This document shows, one piece after another, positions 17,317-24,756 of a DNA stretch of 57,265 nt. How positions within the stretch are numbered: position 1 is the stretch's first letter; the number at the start of each line of letters is the position of its first letter. Both the position numbers and the translations under genes were made by a program. The notes beneath the pieces are model-generated. The model searched no databases. It was given only the letters and a program-made list of their open reading frames with translations, and was not told the origin of the DNA. The stretch is from an uncultured Prevotellaceae bacterium (GTDB lineage Bacteria; Bacteroidota; Bacteroidia; Bacteroidales; Bacteroidaceae), in contig CACXAG010000008.1 in assembly GCA_902765585.1 (NCBI GenBank), forward strand, positions 2,004-59,268, in the 5' to 3' direction.

Positions 17317-17907
17317 TTTCTCAAACCAAGCGTTGATGGCGGTGTCGTAGTGTGAGCTGACGCCAAAAGCACGGGTGGCAAACATACGGCGCTGCTCGCG
17401 AGTAGTCTCGGCACCCTGCTCGTTCAGGATGTCCAACAATATAGAGTATTCAGCCTTCGACGGAACTATCACCACGTCGTTGAAATTTTTTGCTGCGGCG
17501 CGGATGAGCGAGATGCCGCCAATGTCAATCTTCTCAATGATGTCCTGCTCCGAGGCACCGCTGGCCACCGTCTGCTCAAAGGGATAGAGGTCGACGACCA
17601 CCAGGTCAATCTCGGGAATCTCGTACTGAGCCATCTGCGCACGGTCACCCTCGTTCTCACGACGGCCCAAGATGCCTCCGAACACCTTCGGATGCAGCGT
17701 CTTCACACGTCCACCCAGAATGCTGGGGTACGTCGTCACGTTTTCCACCTTCTCGCAGTCGTAACCTAACGACTCGATGAAGGTCTGTGTGCCACCTGTC
17801 GACAAGAACTTCACGCCCTCGTCATTCAGTTTCTTCAACAATTCTTCCAGCCCATCCTTATGAAAAACAGAGATGAGCGCTGTCTTAATCTTTTTCTTGT
17901 CTGCCAT
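17314..17907 (-). CDS. purH: Stand-alone IMP cyclohydrolase domain (N-terminal third of PurH)
   Basis: A 197-residue protein matching only the MGS-like IMP cyclohydrolase domain of PurH, which closes FAICAR to IMP in the last step of purine synthesis. The domain is complete: KKIKTALISVFHKDG start; GVKFLSTGGTQTF near 35-48; ILGGRVKTLHPKVFGGIL near 66-83; DLVVVDLYPF near 101-110; EKIDIGGISLIRAAAKN near 125-141. Full PurH is about 510 residues with a C-terminal AICAR formyltransferase. Here the frame stops right after AINAWFEK, at the normal domain boundary, so this looks like a true single-domain gene rather than a frameshift. A separate AICAR transformylase must lie elsewhere if the pathway is complete. 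The start at 17907 (MADKKKIK) is preferred to an upstream ATG at 17976 that lies beyond the promoter. Confidence 0.88.
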   Translation of the reverse strand: MADKKKIKTALISVFHKDGLEELLKKLNDEGVKFLSTGGTQTFIESLGYDCEKVENVTTYPSILGGRVKTLHPKVFGGILGRRENEGDRAQMAQYEIPEIDLVVVDLYPFEQTVASGASEQDIIEKIDIGGISLIRAAAKNFNDVVIVPSKAEYSILLDILNEQGAETTREQRRMFATRAFGVSSHYDTAINAWFEK

Positions 17908-17946
17908 AAAATATAACGCGTTATAATAATTTTCGAAAATCGCCTG

Positions 17947-17978
17947 CAAAATTACAAAAAAGACTGCATACAGCACAA
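17947..17978 (-). promoter_or_regulatory. Promoter for the purH-mre operon
   Basis: On the minus strand TTG(T) around 17976-17978 and TAATTTTG at 17947-17954 are about 21 nt apart, 39 nt upstream of the ATG at 17907. It would drive purH-mreB-mreC-mreD-mrdA-rodA. Confidence 0.65.
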
Positions 17979-18050
17979 CGTTTTTTCGAATTTTTTTCGT
18001 CTTCTTGAAAATAAATAATGTAAGTCAAGCGATATTTAAATTTTTCTTCG

Positions 18051-18058
18051 TACCTTTG
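18051..18058 (+). promoter_or_regulatory. -7 element TACCTTTG for the FadL-like gene
   Basis: TACCTTTG lies 30 nt before the ATG at 18089. No clear upstream TTTG box is visible at the normal distance. Confidence 0.65.
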
Positions 18059-18088
18059 CAGCCGAATTTTCAACCAATTTTATTCGGA

Positions 18089-19495
18089 ATGAGAAAAAAT
18101 CTATTTTTACTGGCATGCATTGCCTTAGCTTCTACCAGCATCGTTCGCGCTGGTGGACTGATGACAAACACCAACTATCACATCGCCTTCGACCGCATGA
18201 TGGCACGAGGCACAACGACTGACGTCGACGCCGTCTTCAGCAATCCCGCAGGTCTCGTCTGGGGACACGAAGGCTGGCAGTTGTCGCTCAATTTCCAGAA
18301 ACCCTGGCAGTACCGAGACATCGAGCTGACCACCCAGGCTGGCAGCCACACCTACGAAGGCAAGGCCTCGGCACCCATCGTCCCTGCCCTCTTCGCCTCC
18401 TACAAGCACGACCGCTGGGCCCTTTCCGCCATGCTCGGCATTGTGGGCAGCGGCGGCTTCGTCGAATACAAGGAGGGCGTGCCCATGTTCAACGCCCTGC
18501 TGGGTAGCACCATCACCACGCTCACGCAAGGACTGTCCCAGGCCACCAGCGGCTACACCCCCGTCGTCACCCCCGACCAGTACGACGCTGAGATGAAGGG
18601 CAAGCAGTACATCTATGGCGGACAGGTCAACTTCACCTATAAGGTGCTCGACTGCCTCTCTGCCGCTGCCGGCTTCCGTGCCAACTACTACGACGGCTAC
18701 TTCCGCGGCCACGTCTACGCCAACCAGTCCTCCATGGGCAACCTGGCCAACCTGTCGCTCGACGTCGACCAGAAAGGCTGGGGCTTCACGCCCATCATCA
18801 GCCTCGACTTCCGCAAGGGTCCGTTCTCGCTGACCGCCCGCTATGAGTTCCGCACGAAGATTGAGACCAAGAACGAGACGAACAGTCTGGCTGCCGACCT
18901 GAACACGACGAAGCTGGTAACGGAACCGCTGACACAGCTGGTGGTCGCTGGCGGCATCACCGCAGCCCAGGCCCAGGCCATCGGACAAACCATCCAGCAG
19001 CAGCTGAGCGGTGGCTTCAGCGCCTATACCGCTCCCTACGAGGACGGTGCCAAGACGCGCTACGACATGCCCGCCCTGTTCTCCGTGGCTGCCGGCTACG
19101 AGTTCTCGCCCAAGGTACGTGCTACGTTAGAGTACCACTTCTACGACGACAAGAATGCCAAGATGGCCAACGACCGCCAGAAGGAGCTGACGCACGGCAC
19201 CCATGAAATCCTGGCAGGTGTCGAATGGGACATCAACGACAAGTTCACCGTCAGCTGTGGCGGCCAGCGCACCGACTACGGACTCTCCGACGGTTACCAG
19301 CAGAACACCTCCTTCGCCTGCGACAGCTACAGCATCGGCCTCGGCGGTGCCTGGAACATCAACGAGCAGGTGCGCCTGAATGCCGGCTACTTCATCAGCC
19401 TCTACAGCGACTACGACAAGCAGACCGCCTACGGCTTAGAGACCTACTCGCGCACCAACAACGTCATCGACCTCGGCATCGACTACAAGTTCTAA
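18089..19495 (+). CDS. OmpP1/FadL/TodX family outer-membrane transporter
   Basis: A 468-residue outer-membrane barrel protein. The signal peptide MRKNLFLLACIALASTSIVRAGG is followed by TNTNYHIAFDRMMARG and AVFSNPAGLVW, the N-terminal hatch signature (NPAG) of FadL-like channels that import hydrophobic molecules. Beta-strand repeats fill the rest (e.g. KGPFSLTARYEFRTKIE, FTVSCGGQRTDYGLSDGY), and it ends in a short aromatic strand LGIDYKF as expected for a barrel. An upstream in-frame extension to 18005 contains the promoter and is rejected. It is monocistronic, with terminators after it. Confidence 0.88.
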   Translation: MRKNLFLLACIALASTSIVRAGGLMTNTNYHIAFDRMMARGTTTDVDAVFSNPAGLVWGHEGWQLSLNFQKPWQYRDIELTTQAGSHTYEGKASAPIVPALFASYKHDRWALSAMLGIVGSGGFVEYKEGVPMFNALLGSTITTLTQGLSQATSGYTPVVTPDQYDAEMKGKQYIYGGQVNFTYKVLDCLSAAAGFRANYYDGYFRGHVYANQSSMGNLANLSLDVDQKGWGFTPIISLDFRKGPFSLTARYEFRTKIETKNETNSLAADLNTTKLVTEPLTQLVVAGGITAAQAQAIGQTIQQQLSGGFSAYTAPYEDGAKTRYDMPALFSVAAGYEFSPKVRATLEYHFYDDKNAKMANDRQKELTHGTHEILAGVEWDINDKFTVSCGGQRTDYGLSDGYQQNTSFACDSYSIGLGGAWNINEQVRLNAGYFISLYSDYDKQTAYGLETYSRTNNVIDLGIDYKF

Positions 19496-19534
19496 TCAGG
19501 CGACAATTTCCTGATTTATCAAAGCAAAAATGAA

Positions 19535-19566
19535 AATAGGGTCTGGTCACCAGGCCCTATTTTTAT
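19535..19566 (+). terminator. Intrinsic terminator after the FadL-like gene
   Basis: The TAGGG-CTGG arm (19537-19545) pairs across TCA with CCAG-CCCTA (19550-19559) and is followed by TTTTTATT. Confidence 0.85.
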
Positions 19567-19649
19567 TCAAAGTATTCCACCCCCAGGACTCATAGGGACA
19601 GTTCCTCTGAGTCCTCGACGCTTGCCATCAGGGGCAATCATTTCAACAG

Positions 19650-19685
19650 GAGGGTGTGTCAAAATAGGCACACCCTCTGTTTTTA
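19650..19685 (+). terminator. Second hairpin with T-run
   Basis: GAGGGTGTG (19650-19658) pairs with CACACCCTC (19669-19677), followed by TGTTTTTATT. It resembles a backup intrinsic terminator for the plus-strand transcript ahead of the convergent gene. Confidence 0.75.
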
Positions 19686-19748
19686 TTATCGCTTTTGATA
19701 AATCAGCGGACTCAGAGGCTCTATTCCCGTAAGTTCGTGCATAGTTGA

Positions 19749-20426
19749 TCAGAAATTGACTCCGATGGTGGCAAAGAGCGCTCCTGTGTGCGAGGTGTCG
19801 AAATAGTCGTGGCTGATGTTTGACAGACCGAAGTCGTAACCCACCTCGGCATAGAGATAGTCGTACTGCAAGCCACAGCCTACCTTGACACCTCCGTCGA
19901 AACGCTTGAAGCCGACGTCGTCAAAGGAACTGTAAGCATGGCGGTTGCCAAAGTCCTTGATTTTACCACCGACGCCAACGGCCAGATAGCCGCCCACAAA
20001 GGGCTGGATACGCACACCGCTTCTGGTCATGCCATTGTATTTCAGCACAAGCGGCACTTCCAGATAGTCGAGGTCATAGGTGAATTTAGCCCCATTGTTG
20101 TGCCCCTCACCGCCTTTCTCTACATACGAGAGTCCTGTCTCGAAGTATACCGGAGTCTGCGGAGCCACCTGCCACCCAATGACTGCACCGACGTTCAGCC
20201 CTGCACGCAGAGAGCCTCCGTCCAGATAAGGGTCGTCGGAACTGACTGTGGAAAAACTTCCACCGATGCGCAGACCGTAATAGACATCGGTGTGTCTGTA
20301 TTGACGCGGCGGCTGGTGGTAGTGGCCATATCGGCTGCTGTTCATCCTGCTTGGGCGTCCGTACTGAGCCATTATCGGCAGAGCCAGCATCAGGCTCGTC
20401 ATCATTATGAGCATCTTTTTCATCAT
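19749..20426 (-). CDS. Outer-membrane beta-barrel protein (PorT/OMP_b-brl-like)
   Basis: A 225-residue exported protein. From the ATG at 20426 the signal peptide is MMKKMLIMMTSLMLALPIMAQ. It is followed by YYGLRIGGSFSTVSSDD and alternating strands with AGLNVGAVIGWQVAP, PVYFETGLSYVEKGG and YLEVPLVLKYNGMT, ending AGALFATIGVNF-type with terminal Phe. This is the small eight-stranded barrel family widespread in Bacteroidetes; the substrate is unknown. Earlier in-frame ATGs (up to 20498) are rejected because a good promoter lies between them and 20426. It has its own promoter and converges on the FadL-like gene. Confidence 0.85.
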   Translation of the reverse strand: MMKKMLIMMTSLMLALPIMAQYGRPSRMNSSRYGHYHQPPRQYRHTDVYYGLRIGGSFSTVSSDDPYLDGGSLRAGLNVGAVIGWQVAPQTPVYFETGLSYVEKGGEGHNNGAKFTYDLDYLEVPLVLKYNGMTRSGVRIQPFVGGYLAVGVGGKIKDFGNRHAYSSFDDVGFKRFDGGVKVGCGLQYDYLYAEVGYDFGLSNISHDYFDTSHTGALFATIGVNF

Positions 20427-20452
20427 CTTCAACGTTTTAAAGTTTGACGCTG

Positions 20453-20485
20453 CAAAGATAATGAGAAAAACCGCTTCCATACAAA
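20453..20485 (-). promoter_or_regulatory. Promoter for the small barrel gene
   Basis: On the minus strand TTTG (20482-20485) and TATCTTTG (20453-20460) are separated by 21 nt, 26 nt before the ATG. Confidence 0.8.
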
Positions 20486-20590
20486 GGAAATCACCCAAAA
20501 ACGGAAAGGATTTTCCCTACAAAAAACGAGGAATTCCCTCTTGGCTTTTCAGAAGGGGGGCTTGGCTACCCAACGCCTACCCAAAGACAC

Positions 20591-20627
20591 AAAAAGAGGT
20601 GCGCTCAAAACTGAACACACCTCTTTT
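20591..20627 (-). terminator. Intrinsic terminator of the tRNA gene
   Basis: Read on the minus strand, AGAGGTGTG and CGCACCTCT form a hairpin immediately after the encoded CCA, followed by TTTTTG. Confidence 0.8.
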
Positions 20628-20628
20628 C

Positions 20629-20705
20629 TGGTAGCGGGAGGGGGACCCGAACCCTCGACCTCCGGATTATGAATCCGACGCTCTAACCAGCTGAGCTACC
20701 CCGCC
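20629..20705 (-). tRNA. tRNA-Met (anticodon CAT)
   Basis: A 77-nt cloverleaf on the minus strand with encoded CCA. The D arm is GCTCAGCTGGTTAGAGC. The anticodon stem TCGGA/TCCGG encloses loop TTCATAA, giving anticodon CAT. It lacks the initiator C1-A72 mismatch (here G1-U72), so elongator Met is most likely, with Ile-CAT (lysidine type) the alternative. The T arm reads GAGGG TTCGGGT CCCCC, with G instead of the near-universal A58 and an A-C mismatch in the stem. Confidence 0.93.
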
Positions 20706-20722
20706 ATCGCGTTTTGCGGGTG

Positions 20723-20755
20723 CAAAGGTACAACAAAGAAATGAAAAACCACAAA
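20723..20755 (-). promoter_or_regulatory. Promoter of the tRNA gene
   Basis: On the minus strand TTTG (20752-20755) and TACCTTTG (20723-20730) are 21 nt apart, just upstream of the mature tRNA 5' end. Confidence 0.8.
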
Positions 20756-20842
20756 CGGGAATGGGAAAATCTTAAGTTCTTAATATTTTTTAACTACTAC
20801 GTTAATGTCCGTTATTCACGCTTGATTCTCGAACCTTTTTCG

Positions 20843-20850
20843 TATCTTTG
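20843..20850 (+). promoter_or_regulatory. -7 element TATCTTTG for the START-like gene
   Basis: TATCTTTG lies 36 nt before the ATG at 20887. TTG at 20822-20824 may be the upstream box, with 18-nt spacing. Confidence 0.65.
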
Positions 20851-20886
20851 CGCTGTCTAATAGCATCAATAACTGAATGGACTACT

Positions 20887-21285
20887 ATGCAGAAACTGAC
20901 TTTTGAATATCCGCTGAACACCCGCTCGCCAAAGATTGTCTGGGACCTCATCAGCAATGCCCATGGTCTGGAGAAATGGCTGGCCGACAAGGTGATAGAA
21001 GAAAACGACACGATGACTTTTACCTGGGGACAGCCCTGGACGGAGCGTGACACGAAGACGTCGCGCATCATCGACGTCGAGAAGTTTGCACACATCCGCC
21101 TGTTGTGGGACTACCACGAAGAGACGCCCGAAGCCATCTGGGAGATGAGCATCGAGACCAGCGACCTGACGGGTGAGGTCATCCTGCACATCACCGACTA
21201 TGCCGCTGACGACGAGGAGGCCGACGACCTGCGCGGCATCTGGGACGACAACCTGGAGCGCCTGCACCGCGTCAGCGGACTGTAA
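20887..21285 (+). CDS. START-like (AHSA1/SRPBCC-type) domain protein
   Basis: A 132-residue cytosolic protein. It begins MQKLTFEYPLNTRSPKIVWDLISNAHGLEKWLADKV, the start of the helix-grip (START/SRPBCC) fold with the conserved LxxWxAD-like string. It continues with MTFTWGQPWTERDTK and a C-terminal helix GIWDDNLERLHRVSGL that normally lids the cavity. The family binds hydrophobic ligands or partners; the ligand here is unknown. The ATG at 20887 is chosen because the longer frame from 20848 begins inside the promoter. Confidence 0.85.
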   Translation: MQKLTFEYPLNTRSPKIVWDLISNAHGLEKWLADKVIEENDTMTFTWGQPWTERDTKTSRIIDVEKFAHIRLLWDYHEETPEAIWEMSIETSDLTGEVILHITDYAADDEEADDLRGIWDDNLERLHRVSGL

Positions 21286-21312
21286 GGGACAACGAACCAA
21301 CAAATAATCAAC

Positions 21313-21413
21313 CACGAATTACACGAATTGAACGAATGATTTGAAACAACATATTAATTGGTAACAAATTAAGTTTTTCGACATAAAAATTCGTAAAATT
21401 CGTGCAATTCGTG
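21313..21413. repeat. 25-bp imperfect inverted repeat followed by T7
   Basis: The arms at 21313-21337 and 21389-21413 are complementary at 22 of 25 positions, with a 51-nt loop. Each arm is itself an array of ACGAATT-like units. A run of seven T follows at 21414-21420, so it may end the START-like transcript. The next promoter element begins four bases later. Confidence 0.75.
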
Positions 21414-21423
21414 TTTTTTTGAT

Positions 21424-21431
21424 TACCTTTG
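21424..21431 (+). promoter_or_regulatory. -7 element TACCTTTG for the permease gene
   Basis: TACCTTTG ends only 8 nt before the ATG at 21440, implying a leaderless or nearly leaderless transcript. Confidence 0.7.
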
Positions 21432-21439
21432 CACCCCGA

Positions 21440-23380
21440 ATGACGTTCCGAGTCAAGAAATTGGATATTTTCATCGCCAAACAGTTCGGACTATTGTTTG
21501 TTGCGACCTTCTTCATCTGCCAGTTTGTGCTGATGATGCAATTCCTGTGGCGCTACGTGGACGAGCTGATAGGCAAGGGACTGTCATTAGAGGTCATGGC
21601 GCAGTTCTTCTGGTATATGGGACTGATGCTGATGCCGCAGGCCTTCCCGCTGGCCATCCTGCTGTCGTCGCTCATCGCCTTCGGTAACCTGGGCGAGAGT
21701 TCGGAGCTGACAGCCATCAAGTCGGCAGGCATCTCGCTGATGCAGGCCTTCCGCTCGCTCATCGTCATCTCGTTTGCCATCGCCTGCGTCTCGTTCTACT
21801 TCCAGGAGGTGGTGGGTCCGAAGGCCTTCGTGTCGTTCCGCCAGCTGCTCATCTCGATGAAGCAGAAGAACCCCGAAGTGGAAATTCCCGAGGGCATCTT
21901 CTACGACGGCATCCCTGGCTCGAACCTCTACGTGCAGAAGAAGAACCTGGACACGGGCACGCTGTACGGCATCATGATATACCGCATGAACGGCGGCTAC
22001 GAGGATGCTGCCATCATTCTGGCCGACTCGGGACGCATCCAGGCGACAGCCGAGAAGAAGCACCTGCTGCTGACGCTGTATAGCGGCGAGTGGTTTGAGA
22101 ACATGCAGCAGACGGGACTGAACGTCAACGCCAACGTGCCCTACCGTCGCGAGACTTTTTCCACCAAGCGCATCCTGCTCGACTTCGACGGTGACTTCAA
22201 CATGGTGGAAATGGGAGGCATCTCGACGGACGCGCGCGCCAAGGGCATGGGCAAAATCCTGCACGACCTGGACAGCATCCGCGAGTTCAACGACTCGGTG
22301 GGCCACCGCTTCTACGACGAGGCACGCTATGGGTCGCTGCGGCGCCCCGTATTAGAGAAGAAAGACTCGCTGAAAGCCGTGAAGGAGGGAAGGAGCGACA
22401 AGCTGAACATCGACTCCGTCTACCTGAAGCTCAGCGGCGAGAAGAAGCAGCAGGTGGTGAGCATGGCTCTGAACGACGCTCACGCGGCAATGATGGAGAT
22501 GGACTACAAGGTGGACTACTCGAAGGCGCTGAACCGCGAGGAGCGCGCTCACCAAATGGAGGCCATCAACAAGGTGACGCTGGCGCTGTCGTGCCTCATC
22601 TTCTTCTTCATCGGAGCACCATTAGGAGCCATCATCCGCAAAGGTGGACTGGGCATACCGGTCATCATATCCGTGCTGGTGTTCATCATCTTCTACATCC
22701 TGGACAATACGGGCATGAAGATGGCCCGCGACGACAACTGGACGGTATGGTTCGGCAAACTGCTGGCTACGGCGGTGCTGACACCTATCGCCGTTTTCTT
22801 CACCTACAAGGCCAACAACGACTCGGTGGTGTTCAACATCGACCTCTACAAGCAGATACTGAGCCGCATGCTGGGTCTGCGCTCGAAGCGCAACATCGCT
22901 CGCAAGGAGGTCATCATCGAAGACCCGAAGTATCTGGCCGATGCCGAGATGCTGAAGAACGTCAGCCTGGAGGTGGCACACTACTCGGAGGTGCACAAGC
23001 TGCTGCGCTGGCCGAACCCGATCAAAGTGTTCTTCCGTCCTGGCAACGACCACGACATAGAGCACCTGAACAACGTGCTGGAAGTGGCCATAGAAGACCT
23101 GTCGTACACGAAGGACAGATACGTGCTGATGAAGCTGAACCAGTATCCTATCATTGCTACGCACGCCCATACGCGCCCGTTCGAGCGCAAATGGCTGAAC
23201 GTCATCACGGGACTGTTCCTGCCCACGGGCATCTTCTTCTACTTCCGCATGATACGTTTCCGCATACGCCTCTACCGCGACCTGCAGCACATCCTGCGCA
23301 TCAACGCGAAGCTCATACCTCGCGTCATCAGCTTGGGCGACGTACAGCAGGAAGGAGAGGTGATGGTTATAGATGAGAGA
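21440..23380 (+). CDS. LptF/LptG-type (YjgP/YjgQ) lipopolysaccharide export permease
   Basis: A membrane component of the LPS transporter that, with LptB, extracts LPS from the inner membrane and passes it to LptC/LptA. The N-terminus MTFRVKKLDIFIAKQFGLLFVATFFICQFVLMMQFLWRYVDELIGKGL matches the family, with four or more membrane segments near residues 17-120 and 390-460 (LALSCLIFFFIGAPLGAIIRKGGLG). At about 647 residues it is far longer than proteobacterial LptF/G (about 360), with a long hydrophilic middle and a C-terminal extension, a form usual in Bacteroidetes. The ATG at 21440 is chosen over 21419 because the -7 element lies between them. It ends GAG AGA TAA inside the following repeat. 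Confidence 0.88.
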
Positions 23381-23419
23381 TAAAGAGATAAGAGATAAAA
23401 AGATAAGAGATAAGAGATA
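23372..23419 (+). repeat. Tandem repeat AGATAAR (7-8 nt) x6 between permease gene and ribBA
   Basis: About six units of AGATAAG with some 8-nt variants run from the permease terminal Arg-stop (AGA TAA) to within a few bases of the ribBA ATG at 23422. Confidence 0.88.
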
Positions 23420-23421
23420 CG

Positions 23422-24636
23422 ATGGAAGAACTGAAACTGAATACGATTGAGGAGGCACTGGTGGATTTCCGGGAAGGGAAGTTCGTCATTGTCGTCGACG
23501 ACGAAGACCGAGAGAACGAGGGCGACCTGATATGCGCCGCCGAGAAGATAACACCCGAGATGGTGAACTTCATGCTGAAGAACGCGCGCGGCGTGCTCTG
23601 CGCACCTGTCACCATCAGCCGGGCCGCCGAACTGGACCTGCAGCACCAGGTGCAGGACAACACGTCGCTACTGGGGACGCCGTTCACCGTCACCGTCGAC
23701 AAGATAGAAGGCTGTTCAACGGGCGTCAGCGCCCACGACCGCGCTGCCACTATCCAGGCACTCGCCGACCCCGCGTCGACGTCGAAGACCTTCGGACGCC
23801 CAGGACACGTCAGTCCGCTGTATGCCCAGGACAACGGCGTGCTGCGCCGCTCAGGACATACCGAGGCTGCCATCGACCTGTGCAAGCTCAGCGGCCTCTA
23901 CCCTGCCGGAGCGCTCATCGAAATCATGAACGACGACGGCACCATGGCACGCATGCCACAGCTGGTGGCGTTTGCTCATCAGCATGACCTGAAAATCATC
24001 ACCATCAAAGACCTGATAGCCTACCGTCTGAGGAAGGAGAGCATCGTCGAGAAAGGCGAGGAGGTGGATATGCCTACGGAATGGGGCCACTTCCGACTCA
24101 TCCCCTTCCGCCAGAAGAGCAACGGGCTGGAGCACATGGCACTCATCAAGGGCAGCTGGCGCGAGGACGAACCCGTACTGGTACGCGTACACTCCAGCTG
24201 CATGACGGGCGACATCCTGGGCTCCAAGCGCTGCGACTGCGGCGAGCAGCTGCACAAGGCCATGCAGATGATAGAGCAGGAGGGCAAGGGCGTCATCGTC
24301 TACATGCAGCAGGAAGGGCGCGGCATCGGACTGATGAACAAGATTGCTGCCTACAAGCTGCAGGAGGAAGGTCTCGACACCGTGGATGCCAACGTTCACC
24401 TGGGCTTCAAGCCCGACGAGCGCGACTACGGCTGCGGTGCCCAGATTCTGCGACTGCTGGGTGTGCAGAAGATGCGCCTGATGAGCAATAACCCCGTCAA
24501 GCGCGTCGGACTGGAGGGCTATGGGCTGGAAATAGTCGAGAACGTCGCTATCGAGACCACACCCAACGAGTACAACCGCCGCTACCTGCAGACCAAGAAA
24601 GAGCGCATGGGACATACCCTGCACCTGCAGCCATAA
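23422..24636 (+). CDS. ribBA: Bifunctional DHBP synthase / GTP cyclohydrolase II (RibBA)
   Basis: Makes both precursors of riboflavin, from ribulose 5-phosphate and GTP. It has 404 residues. The N-terminal RibB domain (1 to about 200) shows [21 protein letters not shown], the metal-binding acidic motif, and [13 protein letters not shown] and [14 protein letters not shown]. The C-terminal RibA domain shows the zinc ligands in [18 protein letters not shown], then [15 protein letters not shown] and [13 protein letters not shown]. It follows the LPS permease with only the repeat spacer between them and no separate promoter. Confidence 0.97.
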   Translation: MEELKLNTIEEALVDFREGKFVIVVDDEDRENEGDLICAAEKITPEMVNFMLKNARGVLCAPVTISRAAELDLQHQVQDNTSLLGTPFTVTVDKIEGCSTGVSAHDRAATIQALADPASTSKTFGRPGHVSPLYAQDNGVLRRSGHTEAAIDLCKLSGLYPAGALIEIMNDDGTMARMPQLVAFAHQHDLKIITIKDLIAYRLRKESIVEKGEEVDMPTEWGHFRLIPFRQKSNGLEHMALIKGSWREDEPVLVRVHSSCMTGDILGSKRCDCGEQLHKAMQMIEQEGKGVIVYMQQEGRGIGLMNKIAAYKLQEEGLDTVDANVHLGFKPDERDYGCGAQILRLLGVQKMRLMSNNPVKRVGLEGYGLEIVENVAIETTPNEYNRRYLQTKKERMGHTLHLQP

Positions 24637-24649
24637 TATAATAGGTATG

Positions 24650-24661
24650 CATGCGCGCATG
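24650..24661. repeat. 12-bp perfect palindrome CATGCGCGCATG
   Basis: A perfect palindrome 14 nt after the ribBA stop and upstream of the next promoter. It could be an operator or part of a weak terminator stem; there is no T-run directly after it. Confidence 0.5.
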
Positions 24662-24694
24662 AAGAATGAAGAAAAAGAAAAAAAAAGTTGTTTT

Positions 24695-24727
24695 TTTGCA
24701 GGAAAAGAAAATAAATGATTACCTTTG
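24695..24727 (+). promoter_or_regulatory. Promoter for the aminotransferase
   Basis: TTTG (24695-24698) and TACCTTTG (24720-24727) are 21 nt apart, 29 nt before the ATG at 24757. Confidence 0.8.
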
Positions 24728-24756
24728 CACGTTAGAAATAAACAATATGTAGCATT

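Larger units (their letters stand above)
19511..19718. repeat. Interleaved inverted repeats in the intergenic region
   Basis: Arm A at 19511-19525 (CTGATTTATCAAAGC) is matched by its complement at 19691-19706 with one extra T. Arm B at 19604-19614 (CCTCTGAGTCC) is matched perfectly at 19708-19718, and partly by GGACTCA at 19586-19592. The order A-B-A'-B' is interleaved. A further hairpin with T-run (GAGGGTGTG 19650-19658, CACACCCTC 19669-19677) lies inside. Confidence 0.8.

Noticed and set aside
17314..17907. purH broken by a frameshift or the window
   Set aside because: The stop is at the domain boundary, the downstream spacer and mreB follow at once, and no formyltransferase residues appear in any frame downstream.
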